64,000 nt of DNA from Acinetobacter variabilis. Its GTDB lineage: Bacteria; Pseudomonadota; Gammaproteobacteria; Pseudomonadales; Moraxellaceae. Position numbers and translations under genes: made by a program. Location of the stretch: the NCBI RefSeq assembly GCF_000369625.1, contig NZ_KB850113.1:504641-568640 (forward strand). Direction: 5' to 3'. Under the pieces are notes generated by a model. That model was not told the origin of the DNA. It ran no database searches and saw only the letters and a list, made by a program, of their open reading frames with translations. Below are positions 20,658 through 29,657 of this stretch, piece after piece; positions within the stretch are counted from its first letter, which is position 1, and each line of letters begins with the position of its first letter.

Positions 20658-20674
20658 CTTTTACTTAAAATATA

Positions 20675-21157
20675 TCAACGTAATAAAGGGCGGGCAGCCT
20701 GAAAATCAAAATGTAATTGCTTGAATTTATCTAAGACAATATAAGATTTGATATGACCAATAAAATTACAGCTCAGCAATTTTTCAGTCACAAAATTTGC
20801 CAGCATTTCCAGATTTTTAGCGCCTACTTTTAACATGAAATCTGCATCACCACTTAAAGAAAAAGCTTCCTGAATGGCTTCTTCTTCTTCAATCAATTGT
20901 TGAAAAGCGATCTTGGCTGCTGCGTCATGTGTTTTGAGATTGACCTGAACCATAGCCAAAACTGCAATTCCCAAAGCTTCAGGATGAATGCAGGCGCTAT
21001 AACCCAAAATAATTCCTTTTTGCTCCAGCAGCTGACGCCGTCTAGAACATTGAGAGGCTGACAGACCGATTAAATCCCCGATTTCCTGATTCGTCAGGCG
21101 CCCATTTTTTTGCAAAGCCTGAATGATTTTCCAGTCAAATTTATCCATTGCATCCAT
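20675..21157 (-). CDS. Lrp/AsnC-family transcriptional regulator
   Basis: A 160-residue regulator with the N-terminal helix-turn-helix of the family (DWKIIQALQKNGRLTNQEIG, then LSASQCSRRRQLLEQKG as recognition helix, residues about 8-48) and a C-terminal RAM ligand-binding domain (about 68-150, with SGDADFMLKV). It is divergent from the decarboxylase-permease pair with a 130-bp gap that carries a TGCATTATGCA palindrome, and it sits beside the aldehyde dehydrogenase, so it probably senses an aromatic amino acid or keto acid and controls this block. AAGGA lies 9 bases before the ATG at 21157; another in-frame ATG follows 9 bp later. Confidence 0.9.
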   Translation of the reverse strand: MDAMDKFDWKIIQALQKNGRLTNQEIGDLIGLSASQCSRRRQLLEQKGIILGYSACIHPEALGIAVLAMVQVNLKTHDAAAKIAFQQLIEEEEAIQEAFSLSGDADFMLKVGAKNLEMLANFVTEKLLSCNFIGHIKSYIVLDKFKQLHFDFQAARPLLR

Positions 21158-21211
21158 TGCACTGAATCCTTATCCGATACACGTTTTATGTGTTTTTGAA
21201 TCATTGTGACT

Positions 21212-21222
21212 TGCATTATGCA
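21212..21222. promoter_or_regulatory. Palindrome in the lrp-type/decarboxylase intergenic region
   Basis: Perfect 11-bp palindrome TGCATTATGCA midway between the divergent regulator and decarboxylase starts. Looser TGCA/ATGC half-sites recur on either side up to 21265, as expected of cooperative Lrp-type binding. Binding itself is inferred. Confidence 0.45.
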
Positions 21223-21287
21223 CGAAATCAGAAAATGAAATGCAATATTCTGTAATTGAAGCATAATAAGTGATAGGGAAAATAATA

Positions 21288-23003
21288 ATGTTTATGGAAA
21301 TTGGTCAGTACCTTAATCAGCGCCTGCAAGAACTAGGAATTCAGCATATTTTTGGTGTGCCAGGTGACTTTAATCTCTCCTATTTAGAACAGATCGAAAT
21401 TGATCCAAAACTGGAATTTATCGGTAACTGTAATGAGCTAAATGCAGCCTATGCAGCAGATGGTTATGCACGTCTGCATGGTGTCGGTGCTTTGCTGACC
21501 ACTTATGGTGTGGGTGACCTGAGCGCGATTAACGGCATTGCAGGTGCATATGCCGAGCAGGTTGCCATGGTGCATATTTCCGGTATTCCGCCTTTACATG
21601 CCGTAGAACAGGGCGCTTTGTTACACCATACCCTGATCGATGGTGATTATGACAATATCATGAACTGCATGCGCGAATTTACCGTGACACAGACGCGTTT
21701 GACTCCAGCCAATGCAGTGAGTGAAATTGACCGGGTATTAAAGCAATGTATTTTGATGCGTCGACCGGTTCATATCCAGCTCCCTTCAGATATTACCCAT
21801 CTCCAGATTAAAGTGCCAAAGCAGCCTCTAGATCTGAGCCGACCCCAAAGTGATCCAAAACTTCTGCAAGAAACTGCGACACGGATAGCCAAACGCATCA
21901 AACAGGCACGTCAGCCAGTTCTGCTCATTGACAATGAAGCTGAAATTTTCCAGCTTACCGATATGCTGCAAAATTGGGCTGAGCGCATGCAGATTCCCTA
22001 TACCTGTCTGTCTACTGCCAAAAATATCATGAATGAAAGTCACCCCTTATATGCGGGCGTTTATGCAGGTGCAGCAAGCGCAGCATCGACTTGTCAGTTG
22101 GTAGAGCAGTCAGATTGCCTGATCGCTATTGGGCCACGTTTTACCGATGTTGCCACAGCATTTTTCTCACATCGTGTATCCGCACAAAATATGTTGTATC
22201 TGGCGGATTCCTGTCTTTGCTTGGATGGGCAGATGATCAGTGGACTGGATTTAGCTCAGTTGATCCAAGCCATCTCAAAACAGACTTTAGATGATCAACC
22301 ACGTACTTTTAATCCTGCACCAAAACCACTTTTACAAACTCAACAGATCGAAGAAAATACTGCGCTTAGCCAAACTGCACTCTGGCAGCAAATTTCTGAG
22401 TTCTTACAGGAAGATGATGTGATTGTGGCAGAAGTGGGCACTGCCAATGCAGGTTTATCAGGATTGACTTTACCTGTGACTGCTAAGTATCTGGTTCAAC
22501 CGATCTGGGGATCGATTGGTTATACCTTGCCTGCTTTGCTTGGCAGTATGCTTGCTGCACCGAAGCGCCGTCATCTGCTCTTTATTGGGGATGGTTCGAT
22601 TCAGCTGACCATTCAGGAGCTTTCTACCTTATTAAGAGAAGGCTTAAAACCTGTAATTTTTATTTTAAATAATGGCGGTTATACCATTGAACGTTTAATC
22701 ATGGGTGAAAATGCCAAATACAACGATATTCAGAACTGGAAATACAGCCAGTTTGCTCAAGTCTTTTCTGCTGATACTCCGCATCAGGCTCATATAGTGA
22801 AAACCCCGGCAGAATTAAAGCGTACACTCGCACAGGTTCATCAGGCTGAGGAATTATGTCTGATTGAGCTGCAACTCCCACGTATGGATGCACCACAACG
22901 CTTAAAACAGTTTGCTGAAGTCGTGGCACGCTATGACTACGGTGAATATGGTTATAAGCAGCTGGTTGAGCAGAATACACCTCCCTACAAAAAGGCAATC
23001 TAG
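21288..23003 (+). CDS. ipdC: Indolepyruvate/phenylpyruvate decarboxylase
   Basis: ThDP- and Mg-dependent decarboxylase converting an aryl pyruvate to the aryl acetaldehyde. Three domains of the pyruvate-decarboxylase family are visible: the N-terminal PYR domain with the cofactor-activating Glu in GNCNELNAAYAADGYAR, a central domain, and the C-terminal PP domain with the ThDP motif starting GDGSIQLT and ending LNNGGYTIE. I placed the start at the ATG at 21288 (571 residues), preceded by AGGGA; an upstream in-frame GTG at 21270 has no ribosome site. The keto acid is inferred from the neighbours; phenylpyruvate and indolepyruvate are equally possible. It is followed by the permease gene after 44 bp. 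Confidence 0.9.
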   Translation: MFMEIGQYLNQRLQELGIQHIFGVPGDFNLSYLEQIEIDPKLEFIGNCNELNAAYAADGYARLHGVGALLTTYGVGDLSAINGIAGAYAEQVAMVHISGIPPLHAVEQGALLHHTLIDGDYDNIMNCMREFTVTQTRLTPANAVSEIDRVLKQCILMRRPVHIQLPSDITHLQIKVPKQPLDLSRPQSDPKLLQETATRIAKRIKQARQPVLLIDNEAEIFQLTDMLQNWAERMQIPYTCLSTAKNIMNESHPLYAGVYAGAASAASTCQLVEQSDCLIAIGPRFTDVATAFFSHRVSAQNMLYLADSCLCLDGQMISGLDLAQLIQAISKQTLDDQPRTFNPAPKPLLQTQQIEENTALSQTALWQQISEFLQEDDVIVAEVGTANAGLSGLTLPVTAKYLVQPIWGSIGYTLPALLGSMLAAPKRRHLLFIGDGSIQLTIQELSTLLREGLKPVIFILNNGGYTIERLIMGENAKYNDIQNWKYSQFAQVFSADTPHQAHIVKTPAELKRTLAQVHQAEELCLIELQLPRMDAPQRLKQFAEVVARYDYGEYGYKQLVEQNTPPYKKAI

Positions 23004-23047
23004 CAAAATGTAGAAATTAAAAAAAATTGTTCACAAGGAGTGACAAT

Positions 23048-24430
23048 ATGGATGTTGAAGATCATCAATTAAAAAAACAGCTTTCCAACCGGCATATCCA
23101 GCTAATTGCCTTAGGCGGAGCGATCGGTACAGGATTATTTTTAGGTTTATCACATACGATTCAGCTGGCAGGTCCATCAGTACTTTTAGGCTATGCCATT
23201 GCTGGCATCATTGCATTTCTGATCATGCGCCAATTGGGTGAGATGGTGGTGCATGAACCGGTTAGTGGTTCATTCAGTTATTTTGCCAATAAATACTGGG
23301 GCAAAAAAGCAGGCTTTATTTCAGGCTGGAACTATTGGGTGCTCTATGTATTAGTCAGTATGGCTGAGTTGAGTGCAATTGGTACTTTCGTTCAGTTCTG
23401 GTGGCCGGAGATTCCGACCTGGCTCACGGCACTGGCATTCTTCCTGCTCATGAATGGTATTAATCTGGTCAATGTCAAATTCTTCGGTGAGAGTGAATTT
23501 ATATTTTCCATGGTCAAGATTATTGCCATTTTAAGCATGATCGGATTCGGGATCTATCTGCTGTTTAGCGGTTCTGCAGGAAGTCAGGCCAGTGTGACAA
23601 ATTTGTGGCAGCATGGCGGATTTTTCCCTGAGGGCTGGTCAGGTTTTATGATGGCACTTGCCGTGATTATGTTTGCATTTGGTGGGCTGGAGCTGATTGG
23701 TATTGCCGCCAGTGAAACCAAAAATCCAGAAAAGACCATTCCAAAAGCAGTGAATCAGATTGTCTACCGTGTACTGATTTTCTATATTGGTGCCATTGGC
23801 GTGTTGCTATGTCTGTATCCATGGAATCTGGTGGCGCAGGGCGGTAGTCCGTTCGTAATGATTTTCCAGTCATTGAACAGTCATGGTGTGGCGAATGTTC
23901 TTAATTTTGTAGTTCTGGTTGCTGCACTTTCGGTCTATAACAGCTGTATTTATTGTAATACCCGCATGTTGTTGGGTCTGGCTCAACAGGGTAATGCACC
24001 GGCATTTTTAAAGAAAATTAACCGCCGGGGTATCCCAGTAAATGCTGTTCTATTCTCGGCAGCAGTCTCCGGTATCTGTGTATTAATGAATTACCTCATG
24101 CCGGGTGAAGCTTTCGGTATTCTGATGCTACTGGTGGTTTATGCTTTGGTAATTAACTGGCTGATGATTTCACTGACCCATTTGAAATTCAGAAAAGCCA
24201 TGCAGGAACAGCAGCAGACGACCGCATTCCCAAGCCTGTTTGGCCGCTGGAGTAATTACCTGATAATTTCATTTATCATCATGATTTTAATGATCATGAG
24301 CTTTACCAAAGAAATGCAGATTGCCGTTGCATTGGTGCCGGTCTGGTTGCTGTTTTTGACGGTGATGTATGTGATGAAATATCGCAAGAAACCGGTACTC
24401 TTGCCTGAATCTACTGAACCCACCACTTAA
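23048..24430 (+). CDS. aroP: Amino acid permease of the APC family, AroP-like
   Basis: A 460-residue inner-membrane proton symporter with twelve predicted membrane segments. The N-terminal consensus HIQLIALGGAIGTGLFLG, the VSGSFSYFANKYWG loop and the FAFGGLELIGIAASETKNPE segment are typical of the amino-acid transporter branch that holds AroP, PheP and GabP. Its place directly behind the decarboxylase argues for uptake of phenylalanine, tyrosine or tryptophan. The start is the ATG at 23048, with an ideal AAGGAG 7 bases upstream; an upstream TTG is open but has no ribosome site. A terminator ends the unit. Confidence 0.88.
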   Translation: MDVEDHQLKKQLSNRHIQLIALGGAIGTGLFLGLSHTIQLAGPSVLLGYAIAGIIAFLIMRQLGEMVVHEPVSGSFSYFANKYWGKKAGFISGWNYWVLYVLVSMAELSAIGTFVQFWWPEIPTWLTALAFFLLMNGINLVNVKFFGESEFIFSMVKIIAILSMIGFGIYLLFSGSAGSQASVTNLWQHGGFFPEGWSGFMMALAVIMFAFGGLELIGIAASETKNPEKTIPKAVNQIVYRVLIFYIGAIGVLLCLYPWNLVAQGGSPFVMIFQSLNSHGVANVLNFVVLVAALSVYNSCIYCNTRMLLGLAQQGNAPAFLKKINRRGIPVNAVLFSAAVSGICVLMNYLMPGEAFGILMLLVVYALVINWLMISLTHLKFRKAMQEQQQTTAFPSLFGRWSNYLIISFIIMILMIMSFTKEMQIAVALVPVWLLFLTVMYVMKYRKKPVLLPESTEPTT

Positions 24431-24433
24431 ATA

Positions 24434-24460
24434 GAAAGGCCCTGAAAAGGGTCTTTTTTC
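24434..24460 (+). terminator. Terminator after the permease gene
   Basis: Stem AAAGGCCCT / AGGGTCTTT (one G-U pair) with GAAA loop, then T run. Confidence 0.8.
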
Positions 24461-24503
24461 TATTATATTGTCTTGAGCAGGTAACGAATTAATTATCATA
24501 AAA

Positions 24504-24532
24504 CCGTCATAAAGCTGTAACCCGGCTGTCAT
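24504..24532 (+). promoter_or_regulatory. Pho box (PhoB operator) of the pst operon
   Basis: Three 7-bp direct repeats at exact 11-bp period: CCGTCAT (24504-24510), CTGTAAC (24515-24521) and CTGTCAT (24526-24532). This is the PhoB-site layout (consensus CTGTCAT with 4-bp AT-rich spacers). It ends 92 bp before the pstS ATG, with a TA-rich -10-like stretch right behind. Phosphate-starvation activation by PhoB is therefore expected. Confidence 0.9.
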
Positions 24533-24624
24533 ATTCTAAAATCAAAATGCGTGTATCGAAAAAGTACAAGACTTTATTAGAAAGTGGCGTACTCCAATAA
24601 ATGCATCAATAAAGAGAGATGAGA

Positions 24625-25650
24625 ATGCGCTTCAATCATATCGCAATTGCGTTGGCACTTTCAGGGGTAGCTGTTGCAACAACTGCAAATGCAGCTCGTG
24701 ACACGATCCAAATTGCTGGTTCTTCTACAGTTTTGCCTTACGCGAGTATTGTTGCAGAAGAGTTTGGTAATACATTCCCACAATTTAAAGCACCTGTTGT
24801 AGGTTCTGGTGGTACTTCGGGTGGTTTGAAACAATTCTGTAATGGCGTTGGTGATAACACTATCGATATTGCTAATGCATCTCGTAAAATTAAAGACACT
24901 GAACTTGCAGCTTGTAAAAAAGCAGGTGTAAACCAAGTTCTTGAGATTAAAGTAGGTTATGACGGTATCGTGTTTGCATCAAACGCTAAAAAAGCGGCAT
25001 TCAAATTACGTCCACAACATGTATTCGCTGCTTTAGCTGCTGAATTACCATCTAACGGTAAAATGGTTGCAAACCCATATACACGTTGGAACCAAATTGA
25101 TCCAACACTTCCAAATGAAGCAATCACTTTAGTGATTCCTGCATCAAACCACGGTACACGTGAAGTGTTCCAAGAAAAAATGGTTGATGCTGGCTGTGAA
25201 ACTTACCAAGCATTTGCGAAGTTAGATAAAGATGCACAGAAAAAGGCATGTTCTACATTCCGTAAAGATGGCCGTGTGATTGAAATTTCTGGCGACTACA
25301 CTGAAACACTGGCACGTTTAAAAACATCTCCAAATGCAGTCGGTGTTTTTGGTTTAGGTTTCTATGATCAAAACCGTGACAAATTACGTGTAGCGACAGT
25401 TAACAACGTTGCTCCATCTGAGAAAACAATTCTGAATGGTTCTTACCCTGTATCACGTCCATTGTTCTTCTACGTGAAAGGTGAACATCTTAAATCAATC
25501 AAAGGCTTGAAAGAATTTACAGAATTCTTTGTAAGCAAAAAAGTATCTGGTAAAGGTTCTAAGCTTGAAAAAGCTGGCCTGATTTCAATGTCTGACAAAG
25601 AACGTGCTGCGGTACTAGCAAACTTCAAAGCGGGTAAAGCTGTTAAATAA
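24625..25650 (+). CDS. pstS: Phosphate ABC transporter, substrate-binding protein PstS
   Basis: Periplasmic high-affinity phosphate receptor. A signal peptide with the core IAIALALSGVAVATT ends at A-N-A before A-R-D-T-I. The mature protein begins with IQIAGSSTVLP, the phosphate-contacting SST motif, followed by VVGSGGTSGG and ISGDYTE later, as in the PstS_2-type receptors of Acinetobacter and Pseudomonas. The ATG at 24625 has GAGAG at good spacing; one at 24619 is also open. It is the first gene of the Pho-box-controlled operon, separated from pstC by a hairpin that probably lowers downstream expression. No lipobox, so it is soluble. Confidence 0.94.
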   Translation: MRFNHIAIALALSGVAVATTANAARDTIQIAGSSTVLPYASIVAEEFGNTFPQFKAPVVGSGGTSGGLKQFCNGVGDNTIDIANASRKIKDTELAACKKAGVNQVLEIKVGYDGIVFASNAKKAAFKLRPQHVFAALAAELPSNGKMVANPYTRWNQIDPTLPNEAITLVIPASNHGTREVFQEKMVDAGCETYQAFAKLDKDAQKKACSTFRKDGRVIEISGDYTETLARLKTSPNAVGVFGLGFYDQNRDKLRVATVNNVAPSEKTILNGSYPVSRPLFFYVKGEHLKSIKGLKEFTEFFVSKKVSGKGSKLEKAGLISMSDKERAAVLANFKAGKAVK

Positions 25651-25664
25651 AAGTATGGAAATAG

Positions 25665-25698
25665 CCAATGGCAGGGTCGACCTGCCTTTGGTTTTTTT
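25665..25698 (+). terminator. Intra-operon hairpin between pstS and pstC (attenuator-like)
   Basis: Stem GGCAGG (25670-25675) / CCTGCC (25681-25686), extended by CCAA/TTGG across one mismatch, followed by seven T. It sits 15 bp after the pstS stop. It has terminator form, yet pstC has no other obvious promoter, so partial termination (more PstS than PstCAB) is the natural reading. Confidence 0.75.
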
Positions 25699-25750
25699 GC
25701 AAAGAAACCGTTTTTTCAAAGTGTGTAATTGAAGAAACAGTGGAGATTAC

Positions 25751-27130
25751 ATGAATCTGCTCCTCATTGGTGTGTTACTGGCGATTATTGCCATTGCCTA
25801 TCAAGTTGGCTTAACCAAGAGCCGTAAACTTGCAGGTAAAGGGAATAACTCAGCGATGCTGCATTCTCGACCGGGTTACTATGGTGCATTGGTCGCGTTG
25901 TGGTGTGGTATCCCAGCATTTTTAATTCTGATTGTTTGGAATTTAGTTGAACCAAGTATTTTTCAACAAGTCATTTTAAATCATGTGCCTGAACAAATTC
26001 GTGCGACGCTAGATCCGGCGAGTACAAGCGTGATGGTTGAGCGTGTACAAGCATTGGCTTCGGGTTTTGGGGTGAGCGATACACCAGCTGCTTATGAACT
26101 TGCAGCAGCAGAACAGTTAAAGAAAATTGAGAACATTGGTTCATTCGCGAAATTAGCAGTTGTTGTAAGTGCGGCATTGATTGGTTTAGTGATGGCTAAA
26201 CGTCGCATTGCAGAAAAATATCGTGCACGAAATCAAGTTGAAAAAGTCTTAAATGTAGCACTAGCACTATGTTCAGGCGTGGCGATTTTGACCACTGTCG
26301 GTATTGTCATGTCGATGTTTAGTGAAGCAATGCGCTTCTTTAGTTTTGTTAATCCTCTCGACTTCTTCTTTGGTACTGAATGGAACCCAGGTTTTAGTAC
26401 TTCGGGAAGTGCAGAAGGCAGTTACGGCTTGTTACCTTTATTGTGGGGTACGCTCATGGTGAGTGGTATCGCATTATTGGTAGCTGTTCCTGTTGGTTTA
26501 ATGATTGCGATCTATCTTGCTGAATATGCAAAACCAAGTTTTCGTTCATGGGCAAAACCTGCGATTGAAGTATTGGCAGGTATTCCAACCATTGTTTATG
26601 GTGTCTTTGCTTTAATGGTCATTGGTCCATTTGCTAAAGATTTAGGCGCAATGATTGGGCTCGAAATTAATGCGACAAGTGCCTTAACCGCTGGTTTTGT
26701 CATGGGCATTATGATTATTCCATTTGTCTCTTCATTATCAGATGACATCATTACTCAAGTGCCACGAGCACTACGTGATGGTTCACTCGGATTAGGTGCG
26801 ACAAAATCTGAAACGATTCGCCAAGTGGTTATTCCAGCAGCATTGCCAGGTATTATCGGTGCGTTCTTGCTTGCAGCATCACGTGCCATTGGTGAAACCA
26901 TGATTGTGGTACTAGCCGCTGGTAATAGTCCGCTGTTACATATCAATCCACTCGAAGCGGTTTCGACAGTCACAATTACCATTGTGAATCAATTAACAGG
27001 TGATACAGATTTTGCGAGTCCTCAGGCCTTGGTTGCTTTTGCATTGGGCTTAACGCTGTTTGTAATTACTTTAGGTTTGAATATTGTTGCGCTGTACATC
27101 GTGCGTAAATACCGTGAGCAATACGAATGA
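25751..27130 (+). CDS. pstC: Phosphate ABC transporter permease PstC, long form
   Basis: Inner-membrane half of the phosphate channel. The C-terminal portion (about residues 225-455) has the binding-protein-dependent permease domain with AIEVLAGIPTIVYGVFAL and the coupling-helix EAA region VPRALRDGSLGLGATKSET. The protein is about 140 residues longer than E. coli PstC because two N-terminal membrane segments (near residues 1-20 and 47-68) and an alanine-rich periplasmic stretch precede the core. TGGAG precedes the ATG. The stop overlaps the pstA start (ATGA), indicating coupling. Confidence 0.93.
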   Translation: MNLLLIGVLLAIIAIAYQVGLTKSRKLAGKGNNSAMLHSRPGYYGALVALWCGIPAFLILIVWNLVEPSIFQQVILNHVPEQIRATLDPASTSVMVERVQALASGFGVSDTPAAYELAAAEQLKKIENIGSFAKLAVVVSAALIGLVMAKRRIAEKYRARNQVEKVLNVALALCSGVAILTTVGIVMSMFSEAMRFFSFVNPLDFFFGTEWNPGFSTSGSAEGSYGLLPLLWGTLMVSGIALLVAVPVGLMIAIYLAEYAKPSFRSWAKPAIEVLAGIPTIVYGVFALMVIGPFAKDLGAMIGLEINATSALTAGFVMGIMIIPFVSSLSDDIITQVPRALRDGSLGLGATKSETIRQVVIPAALPGIIGAFLLAASRAIGETMIVVLAAGNSPLLHINPLEAVSTVTITIVNQLTGDTDFASPQALVAFALGLTLFVITLGLNIVALYIVRKYREQYE

Positions 27131-28518
27131 GTACGATTAATACATCAAATATGGATCAAACATTCGATCCGCAAGCTGCTGCTGAGCAGCGTGAAAAGCG
27201 TAAAAAAATCATCGAAAGCTCATTGGCAAAGCGTCACCGTAAAGAAAAGACATTTCGTATGTTTGGCTTCGGTGCGGTCATTACAGGTTTATTATTTGTT
27301 GCTTTGCTATTTGGCAGTATCTTGGCAAAAGGCTTACCTGCATTTTGGCAAAGTAGCATGACTGTGCCAGTGTTTTTTGATCCAGCAATTATTCAAGTCG
27401 GTCCTAAACCGGTTCAAAAAGGAGGTGAGTCACCTGCACAGTTTGAAGAGCGTTTTATCGCTTGGCAAACTGAAATGGGTATGGTGGATTGGGATGCGCT
27501 CATTGTTAATGGCATTGTTAAAAAAGCACCTGAAATTGCAAATCAAAGTGATGAGTTGAATAGTATTTACACCAGTTCCGAAGCTTATCGCTTACGTGAT
27601 ATGGTGATGAAAGATCCGTCACTGATTGGTAAAACGCAGGACTTCAGAATTTTAGCTGATGCGAATGTCGATGTATGGTTAGCAGGTAATATTGACCGTA
27701 GTCTTCCAGATGAACAGCAACAGCTGAGCCCTGAAGTACGTCAATTGGCCGATCAGTTAAAAGCCGATGGTGTAATCACGAATAGCTTCAATACAGAAAT
27801 CTTTAAAAATCCAGATTCACGTAGTTCACCAGCAACTTCTGGCTTAGCAGGCGCATTTATGGGCTCGCTATTTATGATGCTGATTGTGATTGTGTTGTCT
27901 ATTCCAATTGGTGTGGCATCTGCTATTTACCTTGAAGAATTTGCACCGAAAAACTGGATTACTGACATTATTGAAGTCAACATCAATAACCTTGCAGCAG
28001 TACCATCGATCGTATTTGGTTTGTTGGGTGCAGCAATCTTTATTGGTTGGATGCATATGCCACTTTCTGCACCTGTTGTGGGTGGTTTGGTCTTAAGTTT
28101 AATGACACTACCAACCGTAATTATTACAACGCGTGCATCTTTAAAAGCCGTTCCACCTTCGATTCGCCAAGCCGCTTTAGGCTTAGGTGCATCACGCTTA
28201 CAAACAGTTTTCCACCATGTATTGCCATTGGCTTTGCCGGGTATTTTAACGGGCGGTATTATTGGTGTTGCCCAAGCTTTAGGTGAAACAGCACCACTAT
28301 TACTCATTGGTATGAGCGCCTTCGTTGCAAACGTACCTGCTACGCCACTTGATCAATCGACTGCTTTACCTGTTCAGATTTTCTTATGGCAGGGGAATGA
28401 ATTGCGTAACTTCTTCGAAGGACGTACCGCAGCAGCGATTATTGTACTTCTTGCACTGATGATTGGCTTAAACAGTCTAGCCATTTGGCTACGTAAGAAA
28501 TTTGAAGTACGCTGGTAA
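27127..28518 (+). CDS. pstA: Phosphate ABC transporter permease PstA, long form
   Basis: Partner permease of PstC. The core lies in residues about 240-460, with NLAAVPSIVFGLLGAAIF and the EAA loop VPPSIRQAALGLGASRLQT. The N-terminal 240 residues comprise a basic cytoplasmic start, one membrane segment (about 52-72) and a roughly 150-residue periplasmic domain without counterpart in E. coli PstA (about 296 residues). Such long PstA/PstC pairs are usual in Acinetobacter and Pseudomonas. It overlaps pstC by 4 bp and precedes pstB by 13 bp. Confidence 0.93.
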   Translation: MSTINTSNMDQTFDPQAAAEQREKRKKIIESSLAKRHRKEKTFRMFGFGAVITGLLFVALLFGSILAKGLPAFWQSSMTVPVFFDPAIIQVGPKPVQKGGESPAQFEERFIAWQTEMGMVDWDALIVNGIVKKAPEIANQSDELNSIYTSSEAYRLRDMVMKDPSLIGKTQDFRILADANVDVWLAGNIDRSLPDEQQQLSPEVRQLADQLKADGVITNSFNTEIFKNPDSRSSPATSGLAGAFMGSLFMMLIVIVLSIPIGVASAIYLEEFAPKNWITDIIEVNINNLAAVPSIVFGLLGAAIFIGWMHMPLSAPVVGGLVLSLMTLPTVIITTRASLKAVPPSIRQAALGLGASRLQTVFHHVLPLALPGILTGGIIGVAQALGETAPLLLIGMSAFVANVPATPLDQSTALPVQIFLWQGNELRNFFEGRTAAAIIVLLALMIGLNSLAIWLRKKFEVRW

Positions 28519-28531
28519 TTGAGAGCATTAT

Positions 28532-29455
28532 ATGAATACAGTTATTACTCTAGAACAGAATTCCTTAGAACAGGATAAGTCCGTGAATCCAGAACCAACG
28601 CAATTTACCTCTGCTCAGGGCAGTCAAAAACAGCCATCGACTTCGTTTGTGTCTCAGTTCGATACACAGACAAGTCAAAAGAAAGATGCCAAACCTACTG
28701 ATGTAAAAATTAGCACACAAGATGTTCATGTTTACTACGGTGAGACTGAAGCCATTAAAGGAATTGACCTAAATATTTATGCAAATGAAGTGATTGCATT
28801 TATTGGTCCATCTGGCTGTGGTAAGTCAACATTCTTACGTACCTTAAACCGTATGAATGACACCATTGATAGCTGCCGTGTAACAGGTAAAGTGATGATG
28901 GATAATCAAGATATCTATGATCCAAATCTAGATGTGGTGTTACTACGTGCACAAGTTGGTATGGTTTTCCAAAAGCCAAACCCATTTCCAAAGTCAATTT
29001 TTGATAATGTCGCTTATGGACCAAAATTGCATGGTCTGGCACGGGATAAATATGATCTGGAAGAAATCGTAGAAAACAGCTTGCGTAAGGCAGGGCTGTG
29101 GGATGAAGTCAAAGACCGTTTAAATCAGCCGGGTACAGGGTTGTCGGGCGGACAGCAACAGCGTTTATGTATTGCACGGACGATTGCCGTTTCTCCTGAA
29201 GTGATTCTGATGGATGAACCTTGTTCAGCACTCGATCCGATTGCAACAGCTAAAGTTGAAGAACTGATCTCTGAACTTTCAACCCAATACACCATTGCTA
29301 TTGTGACTCACTCCATGCAGCAGGCAGCGCGAGTCTCTGATCGGACTGCTTATTTCCATTTAGGTGATCTGATTGAAGTCAACTCGACCGAGAAAGTCTT
29401 TACTCAGCCTGACCATCAGCTTACAGAAGCCTATATTACCGGGCGTTTTGGTTAA
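28532..29455 (+). CDS. pstB: Phosphate ABC transporter ATPase PstB
   Basis: Cytoplasmic ATPase energising PstCA. All ABC motifs are present: Walker [10 protein letters not shown], signature [15 protein letters not shown], Walker [14 protein letters not shown] and the switch His in IVTHSMQQA. An extra 60 residues, polar and without obvious domain, precede the conserved core that begins near V-H-V-Y-Y-G. Downstream there is no phoU in this window, although phoU often closes pst operons, so it must be elsewhere. The Leu and Arg codon preference changes around 29040 inside the gene. A terminator follows. Confidence 0.95.
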   Translation: MNTVITLEQNSLEQDKSVNPEPTQFTSAQGSQKQPSTSFVSQFDTQTSQKKDAKPTDVKISTQDVHVYYGETEAIKGIDLNIYANEVIAFIGPSGCGKSTFLRTLNRMNDTIDSCRVTGKVMMDNQDIYDPNLDVVLLRAQVGMVFQKPNPFPKSIFDNVAYGPKLHGLARDKYDLEEIVENSLRKAGLWDEVKDRLNQPGTGLSGGQQQRLCIARTIAVSPEVILMDEPCSALDPIATAKVEELISELSTQYTIAIVTHSMQQAARVSDRTAYFHLGDLIEVNSTEKVFTQPDHQLTEAYITGRFG

Positions 29456-29474
29456 GAAGTTTTATCTCAAGAAA

Positions 29475-29498
29475 GAAGGGCTAAAAAGCTCTTTTTTT
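29475..29498 (+). terminator. Terminator of the pst operon
   Basis: Stem AAGGGCT (29476-29482) / AGCTCTT (29487-29493) with one G-U pair, loop AAAA, then a T run. Confidence 0.8.
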
Positions 29499-29657
29499 AT
29501 ATCCAAAAGTAACGAAAGAATAAGATATATCAATTTAATCAGTGAAATGTGGAAAAATAAACCGAATCCTATTGTGCCCGAAATTCTTATAGAATATGCC
29601 GTCTTTGACATGGCAGAGCTGTCAAAAGATAGATGTTAAGAAAAGGTTGCATCCGCT

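Noticed and set aside
29373..29639. Open frame running out of the end of pstB
   Set aside because: It overlaps pstB in another frame and reads through the pst terminator; composition is not protein-like.
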